From assembly GCA_041736895.1 (NCBI GenBank), contig JBGSSS010000100.1:1-64000 (forward strand): a stretch of DNA of 64,000 nt. The letters run 5' to 3'. The DNA comes from JANRLT01 sp041736895. Its GTDB lineage: Bacteria; Planctomycetota; Planctomycetia; Pirellulales; JALHPA01. This document shows, in pieces, positions 1 to 6,684 of the stretch. The position numbers and the translations under genes were made by a program. Numbering within the stretch: the first letter of the stretch is position 1; each line of letters starts with the position of its first letter. A model generated the notes under the pieces. That model was not told the DNA's origin. It made no database searches and saw only the letters and a list, made by a program, of their open reading frames with translations.

Positions 1-182
1 GCGCGGCGTTCGAGCGACTCGCGCCGCCGCATCGTGATTCGCTCGCGGCGAATGTGGCGAAGCGGTATGGGTTGTCGTCGGCGAAGGAAGTAAGACAGAT
101 GAGCGGCAGTCTCGGCGCGACAGCATTGGTCGCGCGCTTGGATCAAGCGGTTGCCGCGGCGTTGAAAGATTGGCCGCTTTGA
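1..182 (+). CDS. C-terminal end of an unidentified protein (truncated by window edge)
   Basis: An open frame starting at base 3 runs to a TGA at 180-182 and encodes about 59 residues. They are Ala/Leu/Arg-rich and helical in character, ending in Lys-Asp-Trp-Pro-Leu. Codon use matches the neighbouring genes. The next gene downstream is a YehP-like VWA protein. In Escherichia coli yehP follows yehM (DUF5682), so this fragment could be the end of a DUF5682 protein, but that rests on gene order only. No motif in the fragment identifies it. Confidence 0.6.
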   Translation, partial: AAFERLAPPHRDSLAANVAKRYGLSSAKEVRQMSGSLGATALVARLDQAVAAALKDWPL

Positions 183-264
183 TGCTTAACAACATGCTAT
201 TACATCGCAAGAGAAAACTAGAACGAATTTCCAAGCAAAAGAAGATTTCAAGTCTGCAGAAAAC

Positions 265-339
265 GGCAGAAGAATGAAGACAGGAGAATGAAAGCAGGAG
301 AATATTCTTGATTTATTCTCTTGTCTTCATTCTTCTGCC
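265..339. repeat. 25-bp inverted repeat in the spacer before the VWA gene
   Basis: Arms at 265-289 and 315-339 are complementary with one mismatch and are separated by 25 bases. The sequence is a run of GAAGA/CAGGAG-type words. The following bases are not a T-run, so an intrinsic terminator is not obvious. It may be a small palindromic repeat or a read-through attenuator. The rest of 183-433 holds nothing else I can identify. Confidence 0.6.
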
Positions 340-433
340 TATCGCCAGCATGCTCAACTCCTAGGGTCTTGGAATGAGCTGTGTTTGCTTGTGGAACAGT
401 ACCAGGATAAGACCCTCACTCGAAATTATTTCA

Positions 434-1570
434 ATGAACGATCCCCATACCCTGGCGCGTTGGCGGCTGGTCCTCGGCAAGGAAGCTGAGCAGCACGGCA
501 TCAATTGCCGCGGCGGCGAACCCGAAGCCGAACGCGTCGAGCAACTGGTCGGCTACCTGTTTGAGCCATGCGCAGAAGAAGGCCAAGCCGCGGGACGCTC
601 TTCGTCCCGCAAAGGCGGCCGCGGCGCTTCGCAGTTCACCGTACCCGACTGGGTCGATGCGGTGAACGAACTGTTTCCGCAGCAATCCAAAGAGGTCATG
701 CAGCGCGAGCTGATCCGCCGCCGCGGGATCGCCGAGCTGATGGAAAAGCCGGAATTGCTCGAGAAAATCGAGCCGAATCTGGAACTGGTCAAGACGCTGC
801 TGACGCATCGCGAGTTGCTCAATCCCAAAACGCGTGTCCTCGCGCGCAAGATCATCGACCAGGTCGTGCAGGAACTGAAACGCAAGATGCAAGTCCAAGT
901 CGAGCAGGCGATCACCGGCGCGCTGCGCAAGGATCGCCACTCGCCGCGGCGCGTCTTTCGCAACCTCGACCTCAAAACGACGATCCGCCGCAATTTGCAA
1001 AACTACGATCTCGCATCGGGCAAGTTGCACGTGAACCAAATGTTCTTCTACGCCGCGGAGCGCAAGAAAAAACCGTGGCACATCATCGTCGTTGTCGATC
1101 AATCGGGCTCGATGCTCGAGAGCGCGATCTTCTCGGCCGTGATGGCGTCGATCTTCGCCGAGCTGCCGGCGGTCAAGACTTCGCTCGTCCTGTTCGACAC
1201 GCAGATCGTTGATCTGTCCGACAAAGTCGGGCAGCCGGTCGATGTGCTGCTGTCGATCAACCTCGGCGGCGGAACCGACATCACGCAAGCTCTCGTCTAC
1301 GCCAACGAACTCGTGCGCCAACCGCAACGCACCATCGTGGTCCTCATCACCGATTTTTACGAAGGCCGCGCCGAAAGCGATCTCGTCGCGCAAACACGCC
1401 TCATGGCCGACAGCGGCTTGCGCATGGTCGGACTCGGTGCGCTCGGCTACGACGCCCGGCCATCGTACAATAAATCGACGGCGGGCAAGTGCCGCAAAGT
1501 TGGGATGGACATCCTCGTCTGCACGCCAGAAAAACTGGCTGAGTGCATGGCCGAGATTATTCGGGGATAG
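434..1570 (+). CDS. VWA-domain protein, YehP-like
   Basis: 378 residues from the ATG at 434, a length like that of E. coli YehP; the frame stays open upstream to 374 but without homologous-looking sequence. The N-terminal 200 residues are helical and charged. A von Willebrand A domain follows, with the MIDAS motif DQSGS at residues 222-226, a GGGTD segment carrying the metal-binding Thr, and a later ITDF carrying the Asp. No signal peptide or membrane segment is visible, so it should be cytoplasmic. Family members usually sit beside a MoxR-type AAA ATPase, a DUF5682 protein and a SWIM zinc-finger protein, where the VWA protein is thought to be the ATPase's adaptor. Only one partial neighbour is visible here. 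The biochemical role is unknown. Confidence 0.85.
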   Translation: MNDPHTLARWRLVLGKEAEQHGINCRGGEPEAERVEQLVGYLFEPCAEEGQAAGRSSSRKGGRGASQFTVPDWVDAVNELFPQQSKEVMQRELIRRRGIAELMEKPELLEKIEPNLELVKTLLTHRELLNPKTRVLARKIIDQVVQELKRKMQVQVEQAITGALRKDRHSPRRVFRNLDLKTTIRRNLQNYDLASGKLHVNQMFFYAAERKKKPWHIIVVVDQSGSMLESAIFSAVMASIFAELPAVKTSLVLFDTQIVDLSDKVGQPVDVLLSINLGGGTDITQALVYANELVRQPQRTIVVLITDFYEGRAESDLVAQTRLMADSGLRMVGLGALGYDARPSYNKSTAGKCRKVGMDILVCTPEKLAECMAEIIRG

Positions 1571-1881
1571 CAGCCCGACGCGTAAGCAAGGGAGTATTTT
1601 GAGAGGGCGAGGCTTGCGCCGCGTCGTTCTTGCCCGACAATTGTCAAACTTTTTTCCGAACCTTTTTCGTGTCCAGGCGTCTGATCTTTTGACAAACAAT
1701 TCCGACTTCTAAAGAAGAACTTGTTCCCCAACGACGTTACCGAAGCATCATGCAACTCCAACGCGACAATTTGAATCCAATACGAACCGCCACGGCTCAA
1801 CGGCCCGAATCGTATCGTTATTACTTCCGTCGTCGGTGGTATGGGTGACTCCTTGGCTTGGTGAATAGCATTTGCTACTCC
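1571..1881. other. Gene-free spacer with one half-repeat
   Basis: Just after the VWA stop codon lies one half-copy of the AGCCCG..GCGTAAGC repeat (about 1571-1594). The remainder has no convincing ORF. Around 1852-1885 is an imperfect hairpin (GGCTTGG paired with CCAGCC) directly before a strong terminator, which hints that a small RNA may end here. I could not fold a tRNA from it on either strand. Confidence 0.5.
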
Positions 1882-1917
1882 AGCCCGCGGTCACCCGAGT
1901 GACCGCGGGCTTTTTTT
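1882..1917 (+). terminator. Strong intrinsic terminator ahead of the tRNA cluster
   Basis: A 13-bp perfect GC-rich stem (AGCCCGCGGTCAC and its complement) with a 2-4 base loop is followed by seven T residues. It would stop rightward transcription before the tRNA genes and so separate them from the VWA gene. Confidence 0.8.
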
Positions 1918-1935
1918 GTTGAGGAGCTATCCCAA

Positions 1936-2004
1936 TAGTAGCCCGCGGCGTAAGCAAGGGATTGAGACGCGTCACACTTCCTTGCTTACGCCGCGGGCTG
2001 CTAA
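1936..2004. repeat. Full palindromic copy of the AGCCCG..GCGTAAGC repeat
   Basis: Left arm TAGCCCGCGGCGTAAGCAAG and right arm CTTGCTTACGCCGCGGGCTG form a long near-perfect stem with a short central loop. It lies between the terminator and the first tRNA-like sequence. When translated, this repeat family yields the recurring peptides RKQGS and ARRVSKG, which explains several spurious small ORFs in the area. Confidence 0.85.
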
Positions 2005-2018
2005 AGACAAAGACAATC

Positions 2019-2106
2019 GGGTTGTGTTCTCTGCGGCGGTTTGTAACACCGTTGTCGTTAAAGAAGCAGAGTGGCTGACGCCGAGGTTCGATTCCTTCAC
2101 AACCCA
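2019..2106 (+). tRNA. Degenerate tRNA-like sequence (Tyr-type anticodon hairpin, no D-arm)
   Basis: A perfect 7-bp acceptor stem (GGGTTGT with ACAACCC) plus discriminator A frames 88 bases. A T-arm with loop TTCGATT precedes the 3' acceptor strand, but its outermost pair is C-C. A hairpin with stem GCGGT/ACCGT and 7-base loop TTGTAAC would place GTA at the anticodon. A short variable-arm-like hairpin (GGC-TGAC-GCC) follows. No D-stem can be drawn between the acceptor and the anticodon hairpin; instead CTCTGC and GCAGAG enclose the hairpin. It may be a decayed tRNA-Tyr, an intron-bearing tRNA or a tRNA mimic. Confidence 0.4.
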
Positions 2107-2114
2107 GTGAGCAA

Positions 2115-2184
2115 TAGCAGCCCGCAGCGTAAGCAAGGAAGTGCAAAACACGCGACACTCCCTTGCTTACGCGTCGGGCTGCTA
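2115..2184. repeat. Palindromic spacer repeat between tRNA-like genes
   Basis: Second full copy of the AGCCCG..GCGTAAGC family, with arms facing each other around an A-rich loop. It begins nine bases after the preceding tRNA-like sequence and ends eleven bases before tRNA-Arg(TCG). The two arms differ at the GCAGCG/GCGTCG positions, so they have diverged since the palindrome formed. Confidence 0.85.
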
Positions 2185-2195
2185 AAGAAAAAAAC

Positions 2196-2268
2196 GCCTC
2201 GCGAGTGTGACGGATGAGCACCGCAGTCTTCGAAACTGTGAGACGAGGTTCGACTCCTCGGCGAGGCA
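2196..2268 (+). tRNA. tRNA-Arg (anticodon TCG)
   Basis: A complete 73-base cloverleaf: 7-bp acceptor GCCTCGC/GCGAGGC, D-stem GTGT/GCAC with a loop containing GG, anticodon stem GCAGT/ACTGT with loop CTTCGAA (anticodon TCG), 4-base variable region, T-stem CGAGG/CCTCG with loop TTCGACT, and discriminator A. CCA is not encoded. It would read CGA and, by wobble, CGG. Confidence 0.93.
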
Positions 2269-2275
2269 ATACGAA

Positions 2276-2336
2276 TAGCAGCCCGACGCGTAAGCAAAGG
2301 AGAACGAACGAAAGCGCGAAGCGTAAGCAAGGGAAC
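2276..2336. repeat. Two direct half-copies of the GCGTAAGC repeat
   Basis: Two same-orientation halves (AGCCCGACGCGTAAGCAAAGG, then GCGAAGCGTAAGCAAGGG) occupy the spacer between the two Arg tRNA genes. Unlike the neighbouring spacers they do not face each other, so no long hairpin is expected here. Confidence 0.75.
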
Positions 2337-2346
2337 GAAAAACACT

Positions 2347-2419
2347 GTCCTTGAAGTGTACCGGATCAGCATCCGACCCTGCGAAGGTCGAGGACCAGGT
2401 TCAATTCCTGGCAAGGACA
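2347..2419 (+). tRNA. tRNA-Arg (anticodon GCG)
   Basis: A complete 73-base cloverleaf: acceptor GTCCTTG/CAAGGAC, D-stem GTGT/GCAT with GG in the loop, anticodon stem CGACC/GGTCG with loop CTGCGAA (anticodon GCG), 4-base variable region, T-stem CCAGG/CCTGG with loop TTCAATT, discriminator A, no encoded CCA. Bacteria normally read CGC and CGT with an ACG anticodon edited to inosine, so G34 is unusual. The D-arm closely resembles that of the neighbouring tRNA-Arg(TCG), suggesting the two are duplicates. Confidence 0.9.
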
Positions 2420-2441
2420 TTTTTGAAGTCTGAATTTGTTT

Positions 2442-2543
2442 TTAGCAGCCCGACGCGTAAGCAAGGGAGTGTCGAACGTCTTGTCACTCCCTTGCTTACG
2501 CTGCGGGCTACTAAAGCCGGCCGTCCCTCGCTTACGCGTCGGG
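2442..2543. repeat. Full palindromic repeat plus an extra half-copy
   Basis: 2442-2514 is a full facing pair of the AGCCCG..GCGTAAGC family around a 20-base loop. A further inverted half-copy follows at about 2522-2543. The stretch 2544-2667 beyond it has no recognisable gene. Confidence 0.8.
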
Positions 2544-2667
2544 TGGAAATTTTGGACTTCTAAAGCAAGGTTGCTGCGGCCATCCGACCAGCGGCGCACG
2601 AGACTCGTCCTGCGATTGTCTTCCGTGCGTTCCGAACATGGGTTGTAACGATAGCCGCAACGTCCGC

Positions 2668-2739
2668 CAACGGTTAGCTCAATGGTAGAGCACCAGACCA
2701 CGAATCTGGATGTCGCGGGTTCGACTCCCGTACCGACTC
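2668..2739 (+). tRNA. tRNA-like sequence, Arg(ACG)-type, with broken acceptor stem
   Basis: The D-arm (GCTC-AATGGTA-GAGC), anticodon stem (CCAGA/TCTGG), 5-base variable region and T-arm (GCGGG/CCCGT, loop TTCGACT) all fold normally. The anticodon loop CCACGAA places ACG at 34-36 but has C at position 33 where U is almost invariant. The acceptor pairs only over its inner four bases (CGGT/ACCG); the outer three are mismatched. Either this is a tRNA pseudogene or it serves a non-translational role. Confidence 0.5.
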
Positions 2740-3118
2740 ACACGACTGTAAATCGTGTTTGACCAGACGCGCAAGCGTCTACCACGGCCCGCGGAGGCGG
2801 GCCAACAACGATCTGCCGTTTCGCTTGTTCACGCGTCGCATTGCGACGCGCGGCGAACGAACGGCAACACTTGACGGTGCTCTGCAGTGCGCGGATGCCG
2901 TCGGAACGAGTTTGCGGCCACGACGAACCAATGCCGCGGCTTCGCGATCGAGCATCGCTCGAAAGCGAACCGCGTGCGCAGCCAACTCAACGCCGCGAAT
3001 AGTTCCGACTGAAGCGCACTCCGCACCGGTATGTGGGATCAATGTTTCGCCCGCCTCCAACGGCTTTTTTGTGAATATTTCCAGCGACGCTGGTGTCGTT
3101 TTTGAAAGCATCTCAAGG
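2740..3118. other. Gene-free spacer with hairpins
   Basis: It begins with a 6-bp hairpin at 2740-2758 whose 7-base loop CTGTAAA is identical to a classic tRNA-Tyr anticodon loop. Two small hairpins follow (GACGC-GCAA-GCGTC and a CCCGC/GCGGG stem near 2765-2805), of the sort seen in dispersed repeats. No plausible CDS is seen; open frames on both strands have poor composition. Confidence 0.5.
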
Positions 3119-3200
3119 GGTGGCACACCCTGACCAACGGGAAGGGTGTGGCGGGTTGACAGGAAAACCACTTCCTTCCCGTTGGTCAGGAAGTGCCACC
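3119..3200. repeat. 27-bp imperfect inverted repeat
   Basis: The arm at 3119-3145 (containing TGACCAACGGGAAGG) is complementary to 3174-3200 (containing CCTTCCCGTTGGTCA), apart from a few mismatches. Right after it, at about 3225-3255, lies an inverted half-copy of the GCGTAAGC repeat, ending just before the SPFH gene. Confidence 0.7.
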
Positions 3201-3272
3201 CAACCGATTGAATCAAATTTTTTTCACTCCCTCGCTTACGCGTCGGGCTACTAAATTCCAAAGGGGCAAATC

Positions 3273-4385
3273 ATGAACATCCTCCTCTTCAAGACCGTTC
3301 GCATCCGCCGTGACGAAATCGGGCTCTACTTCCGCGACGGCGAGTTCGTCGGGCTGCTCAACGCCGGCCGGCACTGGTTCGTGGACCCGCTGGGCAAGGT
3401 TCGCGTCGAGGTCGTCTCGCTGCGCGCGCCGTGGCTCGCGCACGAGAAGCTCGACTTGATCGTGCGCTCGGGCGCGCTCGCGGGCCGCGCCGTGGTGGTT
3501 GACCTCAAGGACTACCAACGCGCGCTCGTCTGGGTCGATGGCCGGTTCAGCCACATCCTGCCGCCGGGCTTGTACGCCTACTGGACGGCGTTTCGCGACG
3601 TGCGCGTCGAAGTCATCGACGCGCGCACCGTGCGCTTCGAGCACCCGGACCTGCGCGTGATCGCCATGTCGCCGCTGGCCGAGAGCGTCCTGGAGTTTGC
3701 CGAAGTCCCGCCGCAGCACGCGGGCGTGTTGTTCCTCGACGGCGACTACACGGCGACCTTGCCGCCGGGCCGTTACGCGTTCTGGAAGAACATGGCGCGG
3801 GTGAAGTTCGTCCAGGAAGACCTGCGCGAAGCAATGTTCGACGTCGCCGGCCAGGACATCATGACGCTCGACAAGGTCACGCTGCGCCTCAATGCGGTCG
3901 TCACTTATCGGATCAGCGATGTCCGCGCGGCGGTCAGCGTTGTTGATGACGTCCGGCAGACGCTGTACCGCGAGGCGCAGCTCGCGCTGCGGGCGATCAT
4001 CGGCGCGCGGGAACTCGATGCGTTCTTGACCGACAAGGACGGCGTCGCGACGGAACTAGCCGACATGGTCCGCACTCGCGCGAAGCAGTTCGGCGTCGAA
4101 TTGATCGCCGTCGGCATCCGCGATGTCATCCTGCCGGGTGATATGAAGGACCTGATGAACCGCGTGACCGAGGCAAAGAAGGCGGCCGAGGCGAACCTGA
4201 TCGCGCGCCGCGAAGAAACGGCCGCGATGCGCAGCCAGGCCAACACGGCGAAGCTGCTGGCCGACAACCCGACGTTGATGCGCTTGCGTGAGCTCGAGAC
4301 CCTGGAAAAGGTCGCGGCCAACAGCAAACTCAACATCGTCCTCGGCGACAAGAACCTGCGCGAGCAGATTCTGAACGTGCTGTAA
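3273..4385 (+). CDS. SPFH/band-7 (slipin-like) protein
   Basis: 370 residues from ATG 3273, preceded by AAAGGGG. The C-terminal half (about residues 185-345) is an SPFH domain followed by an Ala/Glu-rich helix typical of prohibitin/slipin proteins that form membrane-associated rings. There is no hydrophobic N-terminal anchor, unlike most slipins. Instead residues 1-180 hold three copies of a 67-residue module, at about 15, 82 and 149. Each has the pattern hydrophobic-FxDGxF/Y-xxLPPGxYAxW. It stands alone between repeats and has its own terminator. Function is inferred only from the family: membrane scaffold or protease partner. Confidence 0.85.
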   Translation: MNILLFKTVRIRRDEIGLYFRDGEFVGLLNAGRHWFVDPLGKVRVEVVSLRAPWLAHEKLDLIVRSGALAGRAVVVDLKDYQRALVWVDGRFSHILPPGLYAYWTAFRDVRVEVIDARTVRFEHPDLRVIAMSPLAESVLEFAEVPPQHAGVLFLDGDYTATLPPGRYAFWKNMARVKFVQEDLREAMFDVAGQDIMTLDKVTLRLNAVVTYRISDVRAAVSVVDDVRQTLYREAQLALRAIIGARELDAFLTDKDGVATELADMVRTRAKQFGVELIAVGIRDVILPGDMKDLMNRVTEAKKAAEANLIARREETAAMRSQANTAKLLADNPTLMRLRELETLEKVAANSKLNIVLGDKNLREQILNVL

Positions 4386-4389
4386 CTGC

Positions 4390-4430
4390 CCCGAGGGCCG
4401 GGGATTCGTTCCCGGCCCTCGGGTATTTTA
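4390..4430 (+). terminator. Intrinsic terminator of the SPFH gene
   Basis: A perfect 13-bp stem (CCCGAGGGCCGGG at 4390-4402 with its complement at 4411-4423), an 8-base loop and a downstream TATTTTAT tract, starting five bases after the stop codon. Confidence 0.85.
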
Positions 4431-4515
4431 TGGACACCGCCCATCCGGCCTTGGGAGGGCGAGGCTCCCGCCGAGCCGCTGCGCCGCAGGCTGCCAGAGC
4501 AGCCACCCGCCGTCT

Positions 4516-4549
4516 AATTTAATCCCATCGAATTCGATGGGATTAAATT
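4516..4549. promoter_or_regulatory. 34-bp perfect palindrome, possible operator
   Basis: 4516-4549 is a perfect palindrome: each half reads AATTTAATCCCATCGAA. A degenerate copy follows at about 4558-4588 (TTTAATCCCGTCGAATTC then TACGAGATTA). Two tandem dyads upstream of a gene are consistent with a dimeric regulator's binding site, although the next start codon is 500 bases away. A mobile-element terminus is an alternative. Confidence 0.45.
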
Positions 4550-4653
4550 CGATGCTACAGTTTAATCCCGTCGAATTCTACGAGATTAGCACTACCCGAA
4601 TCACTTGGCCGATGCATTCTCCTCATACAACTCCAAATGCCGCTCGGCAGGTG

Positions 4654-4753
4654 GCTGGGGTCGATGCGTCCTCGCGCAGCCCCCAGCTTTCATCGAACAA
4701 GCTGGAGGCTCACAGTCTTGCAGGCGCGGAGTACCACGTGTTCGACCCCAGGC
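4654..4753. repeat. Structured repeat, copy 1 (upstream of the outer-surface gene)
   Basis: The outer arms GCTGGGGTCGA and TCGACCCCAGGC pair. Inside are CCTCGCGC with GGCGCGGAG and GCCCCCAGC with GCTGGAGGC. A related copy with the same nested order lies at 6230-6362, so this is a repeat family able to form a long multi-stem hairpin. The remaining spacer 4754-5075 shows no gene. Confidence 0.65.
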
Positions 4754-5075
4754 ACCATCGAAAACGGAGTCGGGACAGACCAAGGACCAATCACTCCGGG
4801 GAAGGGAATGTTTTTGAGCCCCGTTCTTCGGGCGAGTAGCACGCGGAGGAATATTGCACATGGCACCGGCGAATTCAGCAACGAGAATGGTTGCATGAAT
4901 CAATGGACGATTTGAATATTTTTCCCTGTTAAACTGTGCGGCTTAAATGCTTTCTCCCGGTCACAGGCCGTGTTGGATAAGACTCGTTCAACGGTGGCGG
5001 GCATATCACCTCAATGCTGATTTGAAACCCGACGATATGTTCTGATAACAAGTGATCTTTCCACTCGAAACAAGG

Positions 5076-6212
5076 ATGTTTTCAGTGCTCGACTGTATTA
5101 GCCAGCGCCTTGGGACACTCGTTGCGAAGACTTGCCTTGGCCTCGCCGCGCTTGCCTTGAATGGGCAACTTGTCCTCGGGGCTGATCATTCTCGCGTTGA
5201 TTCTTGGAATCCCGCCGGCTCACAATCTTTGTCCGACTATGTGACGCTGGCCTCGTCGAATTTCGCTAGCTCGGGCAATGGCGAATTGAACGACGTCCTT
5301 ACCAATGTGAGCTGTGGCAGCTGCAGTTGTGGCAACTGCGGTTGTGGACAGAACTACAGTCGCCTGGTCTGCGACAGCTGTTGCGAAACGGCTTACGAGT
5401 CCCTGCACGGCCCCGCGAAGTGTTGGCGGCCGCTGACGTGCGACACCTTCTTCAGCGAAGGTTGGAACGAAGCTTGGGCCGGCGGACCCGCAGGTCAATG
5501 CGGCCTGACGCCGCGCCACGGCTGGCTCGGGGCCTTCGAAGGAAACTTCTATCGCCTCGGCCTGGTCAACACCACCTATCAGCACAACTTGAACCAGCCC
5601 TACGGCGGCGATGGGTACGGTGCGGACGTTGCCGCATTTCTGCCGCTCAGCCGCCGGTTTGAAATGTATGTCAACGCCCCCTTCGTGAAATCCAACGGCA
5701 CGCTCGACCCGACTCAAGGCTACCAATCCGACTTTGGCGACTTGCAGGTTGCCGGTTCCTTCCTGCTCTCCGAGAACGAAGCCGCCACCCAGTTGTTCAC
5801 CCTGGGCGTGAACACGCCGACGGGCGAACCCGAAACGGGCGGAGGACGGTCGTATATCAACCCGCGCTATTCCTTCTGGTACAACCCGTGCGATGCCTGG
5901 GTCGTACGCGGCGGGTTGGGCTTGGTCGTTCCCACGAACGACGCGAGCGGCCAGACCGTCTTGAATACAGCGGTGGCCGTCGGCCGCTACTTCACGCCGC
6001 ATGACGTGGCCTTCGGCGATTTGGTGTTCTACGTCAACTGCGCGATCGACGTTCCGCTCGAAGATGCCGGCCCGACCACGGTCGGCATTGGCCCCGGCAC
6101 CCGTTTCCAAATCGTCGGCGACTGGTACTTCCTGCACTACTGGCAATTCTCCGTGTCAGAGACGCAACCGTACGACTATCAAATGCAGACGGCGATCGTC
6201 AAAGCTTGGTAG
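5076..6212 (+). CDS. Predicted outer-membrane beta-barrel protein with Cys-rich segment
   Basis: 378 residues from ATG 5076, after AACAAGG; a GTG at 5052 would add eight residues. A signal peptide covers about residues 1-35 (hydrophobic stretch, then Ala-Asp). Residues 78-110 are strikingly cysteine-rich (CGSCSCGNCGCGQ, then further CxxC and CC). The rest is aromatic- and glycine-rich with alternating strands and ends in Lys-Ala-Trp, fitting a small outer-membrane beta-barrel of the type common in planctomycetes. The Cys cluster could form disulfides or bind metal. It is flanked on both sides by copies of one structured repeat. Specific function unknown. Confidence 0.75.
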   Translation: MFSVLDCISQRLGTLVAKTCLGLAALALNGQLVLGADHSRVDSWNPAGSQSLSDYVTLASSNFASSGNGELNDVLTNVSCGSCSCGNCGCGQNYSRLVCDSCCETAYESLHGPAKCWRPLTCDTFFSEGWNEAWAGGPAGQCGLTPRHGWLGAFEGNFYRLGLVNTTYQHNLNQPYGGDGYGADVAAFLPLSRRFEMYVNAPFVKSNGTLDPTQGYQSDFGDLQVAGSFLLSENEAATQLFTLGVNTPTGEPETGGGRSYINPRYSFWYNPCDAWVVRGGLGLVVPTNDASGQTVLNTAVAVGRYFTPHDVAFGDLVFYVNCAIDVPLEDAGPTTVGIGPGTRFQIVGDWYFLHYWQFSVSETQPYDYQMQTAIVKAW

Positions 6213-6229
6213 TCGGCTCGGAGCGGGTT

Positions 6230-6362
6230 GCTGGGGTCGGAGCGTACTCGCGCCGCCCCCAGACATTGGACCTTGGTTCGCCTGTTGTTGTGTAGTTCCA
6301 TGTCCTCGCAAGCTGGGGGCTCATTGTCTTATAGGCGCGGAGTACCACGTGTTCGCCCCTGG
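6230..6362. repeat. Structured repeat, copy 2 (downstream of the outer-surface gene)
   Basis: It matches copy 1 at 4654-4753 in order: GCTGGGGTCG, CTCGCGC, GCCCCCAG, a variable loop, CTGGGGGCTCA, a long shared block GCGCGGAGTACCACGTGTTCG, then CCCCTGG. The halves pair (GTACTCGCGCC with GGCGCGGAGTAC; GCCCCCAG with CTGGGGGC). It starts 17 bases after the stop codon. Confidence 0.65.
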
Positions 6363-6684
6363 ACACCCGGCGATCCTGTCTTTATCAGGAGTTTGCCTGG
6401 GGTTGGCAAACTCTAGTTTCTTTAGGAATCGATTGGCGCACCTGAAGTGAAACTAGGCCGCCCCTTTAAGGGCTGGCGGTTTTCAATCACTACCGACCCA
6501 GGGTTCGCTTTGCTCACCCTGGGCTGAGCTAGGCCGCCCCTTCGGGGCTGAAACCTTGACGCCGAGCGACGAATGACGACAAGCTCAGGAGGACGTTTTG
6601 CCCGCGTGTAAAATTCACTGGCCGAGCCAGTGGCACGGGGCACGTGCGAAGCGTCCAAGGTCTTGCCAACTTGGCTACGGAACT

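Noticed and set aside
431..1699. Long minus-strand ORF of 422 residues opposite the VWA gene
   Set aside because: It is an antisense shadow. The plus strand carries a clear MIDAS-containing VWA domain, and the antisense product is a low-information Arg/Asp/Leu-rich sequence.
2560..2660. Possible fifth tRNA between the repeat at 2543 and the ACG-type relic
   Set aside because: A GTTG..CGGC/GCCGCAAC end pairing and a TTCCGAA loop-like word are present, but no consistent D-, anticodon and T-arms can be folded.
1916..2701. Several small ORFs with RKQGS or ARRVSKG peptides in the tRNA region
   Set aside because: They are translations of the dispersed palindromic repeat and run through tRNA genes; not proteins.
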